Positions 55,797-64,000 of a stretch of 64,000 nt of DNA are shown here, in pieces. The stretch is from Colwellia sp. D2M02. Lineage in GTDB: Bacteria > Pseudomonadota > Gammaproteobacteria > Enterobacterales > Alteromonadaceae. Under the pieces are notes generated by a model. It was not told the origin of the DNA and made no database searches. It was given only the letters and a program-made list of their open reading frames with translations. The translations under genes and the position numbers were made by a program. The stretch covers positions 79,753 to 143,752 of the forward strand of contig NZ_JAHKPW010000058.1 in the NCBI RefSeq assembly GCF_018860755.1. Reading direction: 5' to 3'. The first letter of the stretch is position 1, and each line of letters begins with the position of its first letter.

Positions 55797-56510
55797 CTAT
55801 TTACTTGATTTTATAGCGTTTAGCTTATTTGCTTGTGCTTGATAATGCTCAATGGCACGCTCAGCTTGAGCGCTATGATCTTGCTGAATACGTTGATAAT
55901 GCTTTAGTGTTTTGACTAAGTAATTATTGATTACTGTGCGTTGCTCAACTGAATCTGAGTGCCATATTTTATCGCCTATTGGGCTGATCTTATCGCCTTG
56001 AGTTGCATTACTTGAAACGAGTAACATCTCATAAAAACGCTGGTTTTCTTCAAGTAGTACTTCATCAAGTAAACTAAAATTTAGCGTAATGAGTTTGGCT
56101 CTTAAACTAAACTGATGATGAACAGGGCAGAGTAAAAAATCAATATTTAGGTTTGGGTTATTAACACAAATCTCCTCAATGAATTCAGTCATTAAATCAC
56201 CGCCAACGCCAGCAATAATCACTAAGTGCTTTTCTGATTCCGTGAGTGGGTATTGCATTAAAGGTAACTTTTTTACATCAATACAATGGCTTGCCCAAGC
56301 ACTTGTTGAGTGTGGAAAAAACTGCGTGAGTTTAGAGTTAAGTTGAAGCATAAGCTCAGGAACAATATCAACAAAGTGGATATTAGGCGCAGCGCTACGA
56401 GCTAGTAACGTCATGCCCAATAGGCCGTGATCACAACAGCAATCCCAAATATGTTGATAAGGCGTTGTGACCATTTGGTCGAGTTGTTGTAATCTTTTAC
56501 TTAGTTTCAT
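55797..56510 (-). CDS. trmK: tRNA (adenine22-N1)-methyltransferase TrmK-like
   Basis: A 237-residue Rossmann-fold methyltransferase of the COG2384/TrmK family. It begins KLSKRLQQLDQMV, and has IWDCCCDHGLLGM (SAM-binding motif I, normally with DxGxDHG), VDIVPELML, and VIIAGVGGDLM. Three consecutive cysteines in motif I are distinctive. ATG at 56510 is chosen because the family starts here; an in-frame GTG at 56534 is possible. It is convergent with the sigma factor gene. Confidence 0.8.
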   Translation of the reverse strand: MKLSKRLQQLDQMVTTPYQHIWDCCCDHGLLGMTLLARSAAPNIHFVDIVPELMLQLNSKLTQFFPHSTSAWASHCIDVKKLPLMQYPLTESEKHLVIIAGVGGDLMTEFIEEICVNNPNLNIDFLLCPVHHQFSLRAKLITLNFSLLDEVLLEENQRFYEMLLVSSNATQGDKISPIGDKIWHSDSVEQRTVINNYLVKTLKHYQRIQQDHSAQAERAIEHYQAQANKLNAIKSSK

Positions 56511-56534
56511 GAGGTACTTTGGGTGACAGCTCAC

Positions 56535-56736
56535 TTAGCGCTTTGTGAGCATTATTTTCATATGAATAAGAAGTACTGTCCACTTAATAAACCTCAATGC
56601 TTAAAAATATGAAGCTTTTATGTTGAAGTTGTTTAATAAAATACTCTCGCTGGGGTAGATAATACTGGCCGAGCATATTTTTCTGGTATACAGCCCCTAG
56701 TTTTAGATTAAGTCAATAACCCCTTAACTTAACGTA
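56535..56736. other. Intergenic spacer upstream of trmK
   Basis: About 200 bases between trmK and the terminator of the exported OB-repeat gene. No gene, RNA or clear promoter box was recognised. Confidence 0.4.
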
Positions 56737-56767
56737 AAAAATCTGGTGTTGTTAACACCAGATTTTT
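56737..56767 (-). terminator. Rho-independent terminator of the OB-repeat gene
   Basis: AAAAATCTGGTGTT (56737-56750) / AACACCAGATTTTT (56754-56767), 14-bp stem with a 3-base loop; strong in both directions. Confidence 0.88.
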
Positions 56768-56805
56768 ACAGGTACCTATTACCTATCTTCAACAGAACCT
56801 AACAA

Positions 56806-58983
56806 CTAATTAAGTAAAGTTAGCTTAGTAACATTTTTCACACCAGCGTGGTTCATATAATCATTAATCATGCCTTCAACTCTAAGCTTTTTACCAATCA
56901 AGCTTGGATTGTTTTGTGGGCTAAAATTAGCGCGCTGCGATGATTCAAGTTTGATATAAATACTCGTTGCTGAGTTACTTGGGTCCATTAATTCAAGTGC
57001 ATATTGCCCATTAATCGCAGCTTTTATTTCTCCTGCTAATGTTACGAGTGTGCCATTAGCCATATTCAATGCTTCTGCCACTGATAGGTCATTGTTTGGC
57101 TCAGGAATATTGTTACCGACCACGTTAATAGTAGATACTTGGCGTATACCTGCCTGACTCATATACTGATCACGCACACCTTTAACGATGATTTGTGCGC
57201 CTAACAGCTCAGGGTTTAATTGTGGACTAAATTGGTTGCGTTGGCCGCTTTCTAATTTTACATTAATGACAAAACTTGGGTTGGCTAAATCTTCAAGCAC
57301 AAGAGCATAAATGCCATTTAATGCTGACTTTACTTTACCTATTAATTCAATTTCTTCGCCTTGCGCAGAAGCTAATGCCTGTTCAATAGATAAAGCGGTA
57401 GGTGCAAGTTGAATATCGGTAACATAGCGAATACCAGCAGCGCCCATATAGCTATTGCGCGTGCCCGTAACTATAATATTTTTTGTTAATATTTCAGGAT
57501 TAAGTTCAGGATTAAAATCAGCTCGTTGGCTACTTTCGAGCTTGACGTAAATAGCAGTTTCAGGCGTGTTTACATCACTAAGTACTAAACCATAAATACC
57601 ATTTACTGAAGCGGTAACGGTGCCAAGTACTGAGAACTGAGTACCTTGTGCAGCAGCGAGCGCTTGGGTTACTGATATTGAGTCGTTTGGTGTCGGTGTT
57701 GGATCAGGCTCAGGGGTAGTGTGACCGTCACCATAAGGTGAATTGAAGCTGTTATCTTTATAGGTATCGCTGTTCCACGCATCAAAACCGGATGCTGGGC
57801 TTCCCCAAGGATTGCCATTATTTGGGTCTGACATTTCTTGTGTAGCCATTGGCTCAGGTGTAGGTATACCTGCAACATGACCATTTTGATTATCAAAGTA
57901 GTGATAGCTCTCAGGTGTTGCTAACCAGTTGACAATGTTTACCGCTAAAACTGCTGCATTACCTGAATCAGTCCAGCCGGGATAGGTTTTTTTAGTTTGA
58001 CCGCTATCTTGACGTTTATACTTAGGGGTAGCATCTTCTATTGGTGAAGAGTCACCAATAAATGCGGCTTTACCTGCGCCTGACTTGGCAATAGCTGCGT
58101 AAGGGCCTTCATTAGCGCCGCCAAAGTATAAGCCTTGATCCTTTGCGTGCTTCCATTTTACTGGTGTATCTGTTTCTGAGAAGTAAACTAAGCCTTTGGC
58201 CTTTTGCTCATTTACAATCGCTAATGTTGCTCCTGCCGCCATAAGAATAGGTTGCACATTTTGAGTTATACCCTCTGTTTTATTTGGTGTTACAACACCA
58301 CTAACACCTTGTTTGTAGTCAACCCCGTTAAAACGAAAGCGAATACCAAAGTTTTCTACTAACCAGCCTGCGTTAGCCATTTTAGGATTGCGCCAGTCAC
58401 CGTATTCGCCACCAAGATCGTATTTGGCTAAATCAGAGCGGTTGTAGCCATTAAACACTTCAGTTGCATCCCAAGTATTTAAATTACGGTCAGCATCATA
58501 ATGATCCGCAATAAAAAATATGCCTTTACCTGCGGCGATAAACTGCTCAAGTGCAAGTTGCTCTGCTTGGGTAAATGGTCGGTTAGTTTCTGCTAATACC
58601 AACACGTCAGCATGCTGAATTGCGTTATAAGTAATAATCGCTTCATTTTGCTCATTACTGGGCGTTCTATCATCAAAAAAGCGAATAGTCCCATCGTTAT
58701 TTAAATCAACACCGCGATATTCTTGTACGGTATAACCTTGCGTGACAAGTGCATCAGCAAAGTCAGAAAACGCGCCATCAATAACCCAGTCGGCATTACC
58801 TTCTACACCACCATGTGATACATCAAAGAGCACTGTTTTACCATTGCTTTGACTTGCGGTTGGTGCTTTTTCTGGGATGGTATTATTCCACTGATAAGGT
58901 TCCGCTCCATGGGATGATAATGATGCTAAACCCAAGCCGAGAGAGATAACTAATGCTGAGATTTTACTGTAATTATAAGTCAT
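56806..58983 (-). CDS. Exported protein with GATase-like domain and three OB-like repeats
   Basis: A 725-residue secreted protein. The signal peptide ends near SSHG-AEP (residue 26). The first part (about 45-365) resembles the class I amidotransferase/DUF4350 fold: VLFDVSHGGVEGNADWVID, then VLVLAETNRPFT and FIAAGKGIFFIADHYD. A Pro/Thr linker (PEPDPTPTPN) joins three tandem repeats of about 95 residues, each with a conserved KLES(S/G)QR stretch and ending YMxxAG(I/V), like the OB-fold repeats of YhcR-type extracellular nucleases. No nuclease active site was recognised. It is 115 bases downstream of the nucleotidase gene. Confidence 0.7.
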   Translation of the reverse strand: MTYNYSKISALVISLGLGLASLSSHGAEPYQWNNTIPEKAPTASQSNGKTVLFDVSHGGVEGNADWVIDGAFSDFADALVTQGYTVQEYRGVDLNNDGTIRFFDDRTPSNEQNEAIITYNAIQHADVLVLAETNRPFTQAEQLALEQFIAAGKGIFFIADHYDADRNLNTWDATEVFNGYNRSDLAKYDLGGEYGDWRNPKMANAGWLVENFGIRFRFNGVDYKQGVSGVVTPNKTEGITQNVQPILMAAGATLAIVNEQKAKGLVYFSETDTPVKWKHAKDQGLYFGGANEGPYAAIAKSGAGKAAFIGDSSPIEDATPKYKRQDSGQTKKTYPGWTDSGNAAVLAVNIVNWLATPESYHYFDNQNGHVAGIPTPEPMATQEMSDPNNGNPWGSPASGFDAWNSDTYKDNSFNSPYGDGHTTPEPDPTPTPNDSISVTQALAAAQGTQFSVLGTVTASVNGIYGLVLSDVNTPETAIYVKLESSQRADFNPELNPEILTKNIIVTGTRNSYMGAAGIRYVTDIQLAPTALSIEQALASAQGEEIELIGKVKSALNGIYALVLEDLANPSFVINVKLESGQRNQFSPQLNPELLGAQIIVKGVRDQYMSQAGIRQVSTINVVGNNIPEPNNDLSVAEALNMANGTLVTLAGEIKAAINGQYALELMDPSNSATSIYIKLESSQRANFSPQNNPSLIGKKLRVEGMINDYMNHAGVKNVTKLTLLN

Positions 58984-59098
58984 GTTTTAATTCCTATTAA
59001 ATGCATTACTTCATTGCAGGTTGTGTTGGCACCTGATATTCAAGCCTTTTATAGCGACGAATATCAGGCGTTTTTACTTCGGTACTGTTAACGTGTGT

Positions 59099-61120
59099 TT
59101 AATTTAGGTCTAAGGTGTACAGTGCAAACCCATCATTATTTGTGAGGTTAGTTGGAGTGATATGGCTAAATTTTTGGCTATAACTTTTTGCCTGGTCGCT
59201 GTTTGAGCTTGTAAACTGCACATTGACATTAGTTATCGCGGTAAAAGACCAGTTCATATCTGCGCTCGGATCTAGACCAAACTCGGTATTGATACTTGTT
59301 TGCTCTGCTAAATAATCGGCAACCACTTGGCGGTTTTCATTTGGTGAATCTATCACTATTTTATCGGCGCCAATGTTAGGGAAGTTACCGCCACCAGAGG
59401 CGCGATAGTTGTTAGTTACCACTAAAAACTCTTGCTCAGCGGTTATCGCTTTTCCTTGGTAAGTTAAGTTATTAACTCTTTCGTCATCAGAAACTTTTAC
59501 CCCTTTAGCGCTGTAACGAGCGGCTTGGCTAACATCAATTTGGTAGCTGATGCCGTCAATTACATCAAAGTTATAAGAAGGGAAATCAGGGTTAATTAAG
59601 CTTTGCACAGCATTATTATTAACTTCAATTTGATTGAATTGACCTGCTGACATTTCTAACCACTCTTTAATTTGTGCGCCATTTAATTTCAGCACTTTTA
59701 AGATGTTCGGATAGATATATAAGTCAGCAACATTACGATAAGCAATATCACCAGCATCAATAGCGGTATAGTCATCGGCGCCGCCACGACCTGCTCTAAA
59801 AGGGGCTCCGGCAGATAATACTGGTAAGCCTTCAAGCTCAGTACCTTGTATTATTTTTTGAGTGTACCAAGTCTGGGCATCGGTCACTATTTGAATGGAT
59901 GGGTCGTCATTAACCAAGGCAAAGTAGCTATTGATTGGTGCAGACACTTTAGCGAAAGGCTCATTAACCCAGGTGCGGGTTTCATCGTGATCATGCATTA
60001 CTGCGGCTTCAACTGCGCCATCGTTATCTACCATAGCAACAGTGACGCGATTTTCATCGGTTTGATAAATAGCTTGCAAGCTAGATTGTGAATCAATAAC
60101 TTGCCAAGCATCATTTTTATACTCTAATGACAGGTCGATAACTCCTAAGTGATTCCCCCAAAAACCGGGCATAACTGCAGCGACACCATTGATGGTGCCT
60201 TTATCATTATCAATGCCGTAATCACTTAGCTCAGCATAATTGCTACCAGGAAAGTTTGCATGGGCATGACCAAATAAAATGGCGTCAATATCATCAACCA
60301 TTGAGAGGTAGTAACTAGCATTTTCGGCTAATGGCGTAGCAGCTGCAACATCTAAACCAGAGTGGGGAATGGCAATAATAATATCAGCGCCTTGGGCTTT
60401 CATCAAAGGCACATATTTATTTGCCATGGCAATAATGTCTTTGGCAATAACTTTACCTTCTAAATTTGCTTTGTCCCATTGCATTATTTGTGGTGGTACA
60501 AAACCAATAAAACCAACGTTAATAATTTGCTCTTGATCATTACTATCAATAAAACGTTTTTCTTGAATGAGGTAAGGTTCAAATAAGGGGATATCGTTTT
60601 CGGCGTTGTCATCACCATCATCAACAAATACGTTAGCTGAAATATAAGGGAAGTTGGCGTCGTTTGTCGCTTCCATTAAAAACTCAAGCCCAAAATTAAA
60701 TTCATGATTTCCGATATTAGCAACATCATAATCTAAGGTATTCATTGCTTTATAAACCGGGTGTATTTCATTCGCTTGGAGTTTTTTTACTTTGGCAATG
60801 TAGTCACCTAACGGACTACCTTGTAATAAATCACCGTTATCAACGAGCAGAGTATTACTGACTTCATCTCTTGCTTGCCTAATTAATGCCGCGGTTTTTA
60901 CTAACCCTACTTTGTCATCTTGTTTGTCTGAGAAGTAATTATAATTCAGGAGATTAGCATGAAGATCTGTGGTTTCAAGTAAACGAATGTTTAGGGTTGT
61001 GCCTGCGACAGGACCACTGTTCTTACTTGTGTCTGTGGCATCACTATTTGAATCATTACAAGCAAAAAGTAATGCAGAAGTTGTGCAAAGTAGCGCTAAG
61101 GTTAAAGGTGTTTTTCTCAT
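59099..61120 (-). CDS. 5'-nucleotidase/2',3'-cyclic phosphodiesterase lipoprotein (CpdB/UshA family)
   Basis: A 673-residue exported metallophosphoesterase. The signal peptide ends in the lipobox LLFAC (Cys 21), so it is a lipoprotein. The metallophosphoesterase domain has ETTDLHANL, LVDNGDLLQGSP, IGNHEFN, IPHSGLD and FGHAHANFPG metal motifs. The C-terminal nucleotidase domain carries GAPFRAGRGG and substrate-binding aromatics. It would dephosphorylate nucleotides in the periplasm or at the surface. The OB-repeat gene follows on the same strand. Confidence 0.9.
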   Translation of the reverse strand: MRKTPLTLALLCTTSALLFACNDSNSDATDTSKNSGPVAGTTLNIRLLETTDLHANLLNYNYFSDKQDDKVGLVKTAALIRQARDEVSNTLLVDNGDLLQGSPLGDYIAKVKKLQANEIHPVYKAMNTLDYDVANIGNHEFNFGLEFLMEATNDANFPYISANVFVDDGDDNAENDIPLFEPYLIQEKRFIDSNDQEQIINVGFIGFVPPQIMQWDKANLEGKVIAKDIIAMANKYVPLMKAQGADIIIAIPHSGLDVAAATPLAENASYYLSMVDDIDAILFGHAHANFPGSNYAELSDYGIDNDKGTINGVAAVMPGFWGNHLGVIDLSLEYKNDAWQVIDSQSSLQAIYQTDENRVTVAMVDNDGAVEAAVMHDHDETRTWVNEPFAKVSAPINSYFALVNDDPSIQIVTDAQTWYTQKIIQGTELEGLPVLSAGAPFRAGRGGADDYTAIDAGDIAYRNVADLYIYPNILKVLKLNGAQIKEWLEMSAGQFNQIEVNNNAVQSLINPDFPSYNFDVIDGISYQIDVSQAARYSAKGVKVSDDERVNNLTYQGKAITAEQEFLVVTNNYRASGGGNFPNIGADKIVIDSPNENRQVVADYLAEQTSINTEFGLDPSADMNWSFTAITNVNVQFTSSNSDQAKSYSQKFSHITPTNLTNNDGFALYTLDLN

Positions 61121-61387
61121 AATTATACTCGTTGATGGAAGAATTTATAACGACTATAGAGAGTGAAAAAGACAGTTTAGCGACTAAAAAATGACAAATC
61201 AGAGCCATTTTTGTGAACAATTTTTTACTTGTTTGAAGGAAAACTTTACCCTTGATAGAGCTGCTGGCGCTACTGAATTTCAGTTCAGGGTAATAACCCA
61301 TGGTTATCACGCAAAGAAAGTAACAACCTTGGTTAAATAGAAATAAGACATTTATAGGTTAATAGCCGCACATTAACAGGGTACTTA

Positions 61388-61999
61388 TTAGCGTGTTGCA
61401 GCTATTAATGTTTTGTTGTCGATATTACTTGTATGTGTACGGGCTGATAATTGACTATTCAGCTTGTTTTTTATGGCGGAATTTTTACTTATTTCATCTG
61501 TTAATGCGTTCGCTAGGCGTTGCTTTACTTCAAGTAGTTGGATAGGCATAACATTATTGGCGGTAGCGGTTTGGCTAAGATCTTTTATTGGCTCATTTTT
61601 TTCATGGCTAAGTAAACGAGATCGTAACGTTTTCACGGCTTGTTTTTTGATTGCATGTTCATTCATTTCTATTGCTAACATCTCTAGGCCATTAAGTAAT
61701 GTATCTCTTACGATAACCGCTTCACTTAAACATAAGCTATTAACATGATGAGCTAGCGCATTATTATTTAATAATAAAAGTGATAGTGTTGCTTTTTCGA
61801 TAGCAATACCTTCTGCAGCTACAGCTTGATCAATAAATAATTTACCGTGTTTTTTACGGTTTTCGAGTAATTCAATCACTGGGGTACTTAAACGTTTATC
61901 TAAGGCATTAATATTATCCGTTGCTATTTTTAGCTCTTTGGCTGAAAAAGAGGTTAATAGCTGAGTGACTTGTTTTAAATCTGATAAGTAAGTAAACAT
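61388..61999 (-). CDS. Hypothetical helical protein
   Basis: A 203-residue protein I do not recognise. It has no signal peptide or membrane helix, and is mostly helical with leucine-rich heptads (VTQLLTSFSAKELKIATDNI); a cytosolic or secreted-by-other-route coiled coil is likely. It is 157 bases downstream of the PstS/OmpA fusion gene on the same strand. Its 267-base spacer to the nucleotidase gene holds nothing I can name. Confidence 0.6.
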   Translation of the reverse strand: MFTYLSDLKQVTQLLTSFSAKELKIATDNINALDKRLSTPVIELLENRKKHGKLFIDQAVAAEGIAIEKATLSLLLLNNNALAHHVNSLCLSEAVIVRDTLLNGLEMLAIEMNEHAIKKQAVKTLRSRLLSHEKNEPIKDLSQTATANNVMPIQLLEVKQRLANALTDEISKNSAIKNKLNSQLSARTHTSNIDNKTLIAATR

Positions 62000-62064
62000 G
62001 AATCATTCCCAATGACTATACGTTAAATTGTTGCTGCTTAATATTGCTCATTAAGCCGAACTCT

Positions 62065-62105
62065 GTACGCTAATTCTCTATGCGCCAATTCTCTGTGCGC
62101 TAATA
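62065..62105. repeat. 15-bp tandem repeat, about 2.7 copies
   Basis: GTACGCTAATTCTCT, ATGCGCCAATTCTCT and GTGCGCTAATA follow one another. The copies differ at 3 positions and sit in the spacer between the two minus-strand genes. Just upstream is AAGCCGAACTC, a weak match to the dispersed repeat end at 15.6 kb. Confidence 0.7.
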
Positions 62106-62155
62106 TAATGGCTTAATGTTGCAAAAATATTAAAGCTCTCTGTGAAAGGAGAAAA

Positions 62156-63856
62156 TTATAAAAGCCAAACTTCAACACGCCTGTTCCGCATTCTGCCTTC
62201 TTCAGTGTCATTATTGGCAATAGGCAAAGCTTCTCCTAAAGCTTCAACCGATAGCACTGGAATGCCGCGCGAGGTTAAGGCGCGCTCGACCGATTTAGCC
62301 CGCTGTAGCGCGAGGTTTTTGTTTTTTAATTTAGCGCCGACACTGTCTGAGAAGCCCATTAATACGATACGTCGTCCTACATGTTGCTCCATAAATTCAA
62401 CTAAGCGCTGTAAGTCACGTTTACCTTTGTTGTCTAAGTCTTTGGTTGCGTAATCAAAACGAAAGTTTAATGACAATCGTTTTGCTGTTTGAGTGTATTG
62501 GTTATATTGCTCAGGTGCATTTTCTAACGGGTAAGCTTGCTCTAATTGAATGTTTTGTGAAACCAATCCAGTGTTAGCGACTATGTTTTGTCCTTGAGCA
62601 GAAATGGCATAATGGGCAAATTCTTTCACGGTATCTGTGGCATTCGTTGGCGTATAAAAATATAAGCGACGCGATAAAGGGTAGTCTTCAGTACTTACCG
62701 TAAAGCGAGTAGGGTAAATGGCGTTAGTTTCTTTGGTTGCTGATATTGCAAGCGCTTTGTTATGTAAAACATAGTTAAGCCCAATAAAGCCAATAGCACC
62801 TTCATTTTGTGATACTTGTGTTGATAACTTTGAACTTGACTCAAAACGTTGTGCGCTAGAAGCTAAGCTCAAGTCATGCTTTTTCAGTACTAAATTTTTA
62901 AACGTATCCCAAGTTCCCGAATGAGTATCTCTAGCGAATAACTTAATTACTTGATCACTACCGCCTATTTGTGACCAGTTATTTATTTCGCCTGAAAAAA
63001 TTTTTGCCAATGTTTGGGTCGATAATTGTTTAACAGGGTTGTTTTGATTAACGATAATAGCCAAAGCATCTAAACCAATAATGTGCTCATTACCAACACC
63101 ATCAAGTTTGCCAGAGGTGCTTTGTAACCCTTTTAATTCAATTTCTTTGATTCTTCTTGATGACATTCCCATATCGGCACTGTGCTCAGCTAAGCCTAAA
63201 AATGCCGTTGATGAACCATGAGCTTGTAAATCAACGTAGTGCTTTTCATTATTCAGGGTAAAAGTGAGTTGGCGCTCAACAGGTTTTTCTCCTTGTTGCC
63301 AAGTGAGTTCACTAGCGCCTTGCTCAATAAGAAAACCTTCCAATAAGCGAGGCGCTAGCTTTTCTCCAATAGTATTTGAACCATGCAAGCTAAAGAGTAG
63401 CTTTGCCGGCTTTTCTATCACTTTAATGGGAGCCATGACTTGCGCTACTTCACCAGCAGAGCTTTTAGGCGGAGCTATTACACTAGTAGCCTGCGTTGCT
63501 TTTTGAGTGGACGGTAAGGGGGGATTATTGCTATCGCTTGTATTAATAAATAAAAAAGCCGTTAACGTTAAAAAAACACAAGCCACGACCGCAATGAGTA
63601 CGCCACTGACAGACTTTTTCGGATGAGTAGTATTAGTTTTTGGATTGTTTAACCAGTTAATGATATCGGTAATTTTATGGTGTTTCAATTGAGCTAATTC
63701 GCTTAAGACTAATTGACGATAACTGATATCCGCTAACATTTTATTTATTGATATTTCAATATCAAATTCTTGTAAGGCGATATTTTGTAGTTGTGTTAAT
63801 TGGTGATGTAGCGCGGTATTATCTGCCTGCCAAACGCCTGAAAATAATGTCGTCAT
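62156..63856 (-). CDS. PstS-like substrate-binding domain fused to OmpA domain
   Basis: A 566-residue protein with three parts. A cytosolic N-terminus (about 1-78) precedes a single membrane helix (SGVLIAVVACVFLTLTAFLF). A periplasmic phosphate-binding-type domain follows (about 165-440) with LHGSNTIGEKLAPRLLEGF, KIFSGEINNWSQIGG and SQNEGAIGFIGLNYV. A C-terminal OmpA peptidoglycan-binding domain (about 455-566) has IVLMGFSDSVGAKLKN and RMRNRRVEVWLL. It would hold a solute-binding domain between inner membrane and wall. No ABC transporter is near. Confidence 0.82.
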   Translation of the reverse strand: MTTLFSGVWQADNTALHHQLTQLQNIALQEFDIEISINKMLADISYRQLVLSELAQLKHHKITDIINWLNNPKTNTTHPKKSVSGVLIAVVACVFLTLTAFLFINTSDSNNPPLPSTQKATQATSVIAPPKSSAGEVAQVMAPIKVIEKPAKLLFSLHGSNTIGEKLAPRLLEGFLIEQGASELTWQQGEKPVERQLTFTLNNEKHYVDLQAHGSSTAFLGLAEHSADMGMSSRRIKEIELKGLQSTSGKLDGVGNEHIIGLDALAIIVNQNNPVKQLSTQTLAKIFSGEINNWSQIGGSDQVIKLFARDTHSGTWDTFKNLVLKKHDLSLASSAQRFESSSKLSTQVSQNEGAIGFIGLNYVLHNKALAISATKETNAIYPTRFTVSTEDYPLSRRLYFYTPTNATDTVKEFAHYAISAQGQNIVANTGLVSQNIQLEQAYPLENAPEQYNQYTQTAKRLSLNFRFDYATKDLDNKGKRDLQRLVEFMEQHVGRRIVLMGFSDSVGAKLKNKNLALQRAKSVERALTSRGIPVLSVEALGEALPIANNDTEEGRMRNRRVEVWLL

Positions 63857-64000
63857 TACTGCTTTCCAATAGTGGTTAAAATAGTTATATGAGTGTTTAC
63901 TCTAAAGCGTTAGCTTAAACAGTAACTATTGCACTTTTATGAAGAAATAATGACGTAACACTTTGTTGTAGTATTTAGGGGCGGTTGATCTTTCGAGATT
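63857..64000. other. Window-edge upstream region
   Basis: 144 bases upstream of the PstS/OmpA fusion gene, up to the window end. It should hold that gene's promoter; I see no clear boxes and no partial gene that can be supported. Confidence 0.35.

Overview
This window is chromosomal DNA from an AT-rich marine gammaproteobacterium of the Alteromonadales, most like Colwellia or a close relative (Colwelliaceae). That assignment rests on protein character and gene order, not on a database search. Much of the order is the conserved gammaproteobacterial core: srkA-dsbA, degS-degQ-zapG/zapE, uppP/folK/folB/plsY/tsaD, the rpsU-yqeY-dnaG-rpoD macromolecular synthesis operon, zapA, minCDE, aroQ-accB-accC, cutA-dsbD, fxsA and groES-groEL. 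No rRNA, CRISPR array, prophage or intact insertion sequence was seen.

Layout. 0-7 kb: YjbQ, a MetR-like LysR regulator, a VOC protein, purU, a VF530-type protein, a peroxiredoxin-glutaredoxin fusion, and hutG-hutF behind a HutC-type palindrome. 7-16 kb: ccoG-srkA-dsbA, then periplasmic proteases degS/degQ and division-linked zapG/zapE, then a MITE-like element. 16-26 kb: cnoX, uppP, folate genes, plsY, tsaD, then rpsU-yqeY-dnaG-rpoD. 26-36 kb is more accessory: an outer-membrane protein, a tRNA-Ile2(CAU), a PEP-CTERM-tagged VWA protein with a secreted partner, and a nitric-oxide signalling locus (H-NOX, cytosolic histidine kinase, a response regulator with a degenerate HD-GYP domain, a sigma54 response regulator), then mgtE. 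36-41 kb: zapA, minCDE, accBC, aroQ. 41-46 kb: a three-gene set of PBP-like periplasmic protein, beta-barrel and membrane GGDEF-EAL protein. 46-51 kb: dsbD-cutA, fxsA and groESL behind a heat-shock promoter. 51-52.4 kb: a group II intron relic next to the groEL stop codon, between two copies of the groEL downstream region. 52-64 kb: an OmpA-like protein, a small membrane protein-MscS channel-ECF sigma operon, trmK, an OB-repeat exported protein with a 5'-nucleotidase lipoprotein, and a PstS-like/OmpA fusion.

The most notable items are: (1) the group II intron relic whose 3' splice boundary abuts a second copy of the groEL downstream sequence, pointing to an ancestral intron inside the groEL stop codon; (2) the H-NOX locus with a catalytically degenerate HD-GYP output and a sigma54 regulator but no local EAL phosphodiesterase; (3) the PBP/porin/GGDEF-EAL triad; (4) a CIRCE-like geometry with non-CIRCE sequence in the groES leader; (5) the MITE-like element at 15.65-15.84 kb with a related copy at 19.45 kb; (6) a PEP-CTERM VWA protein.
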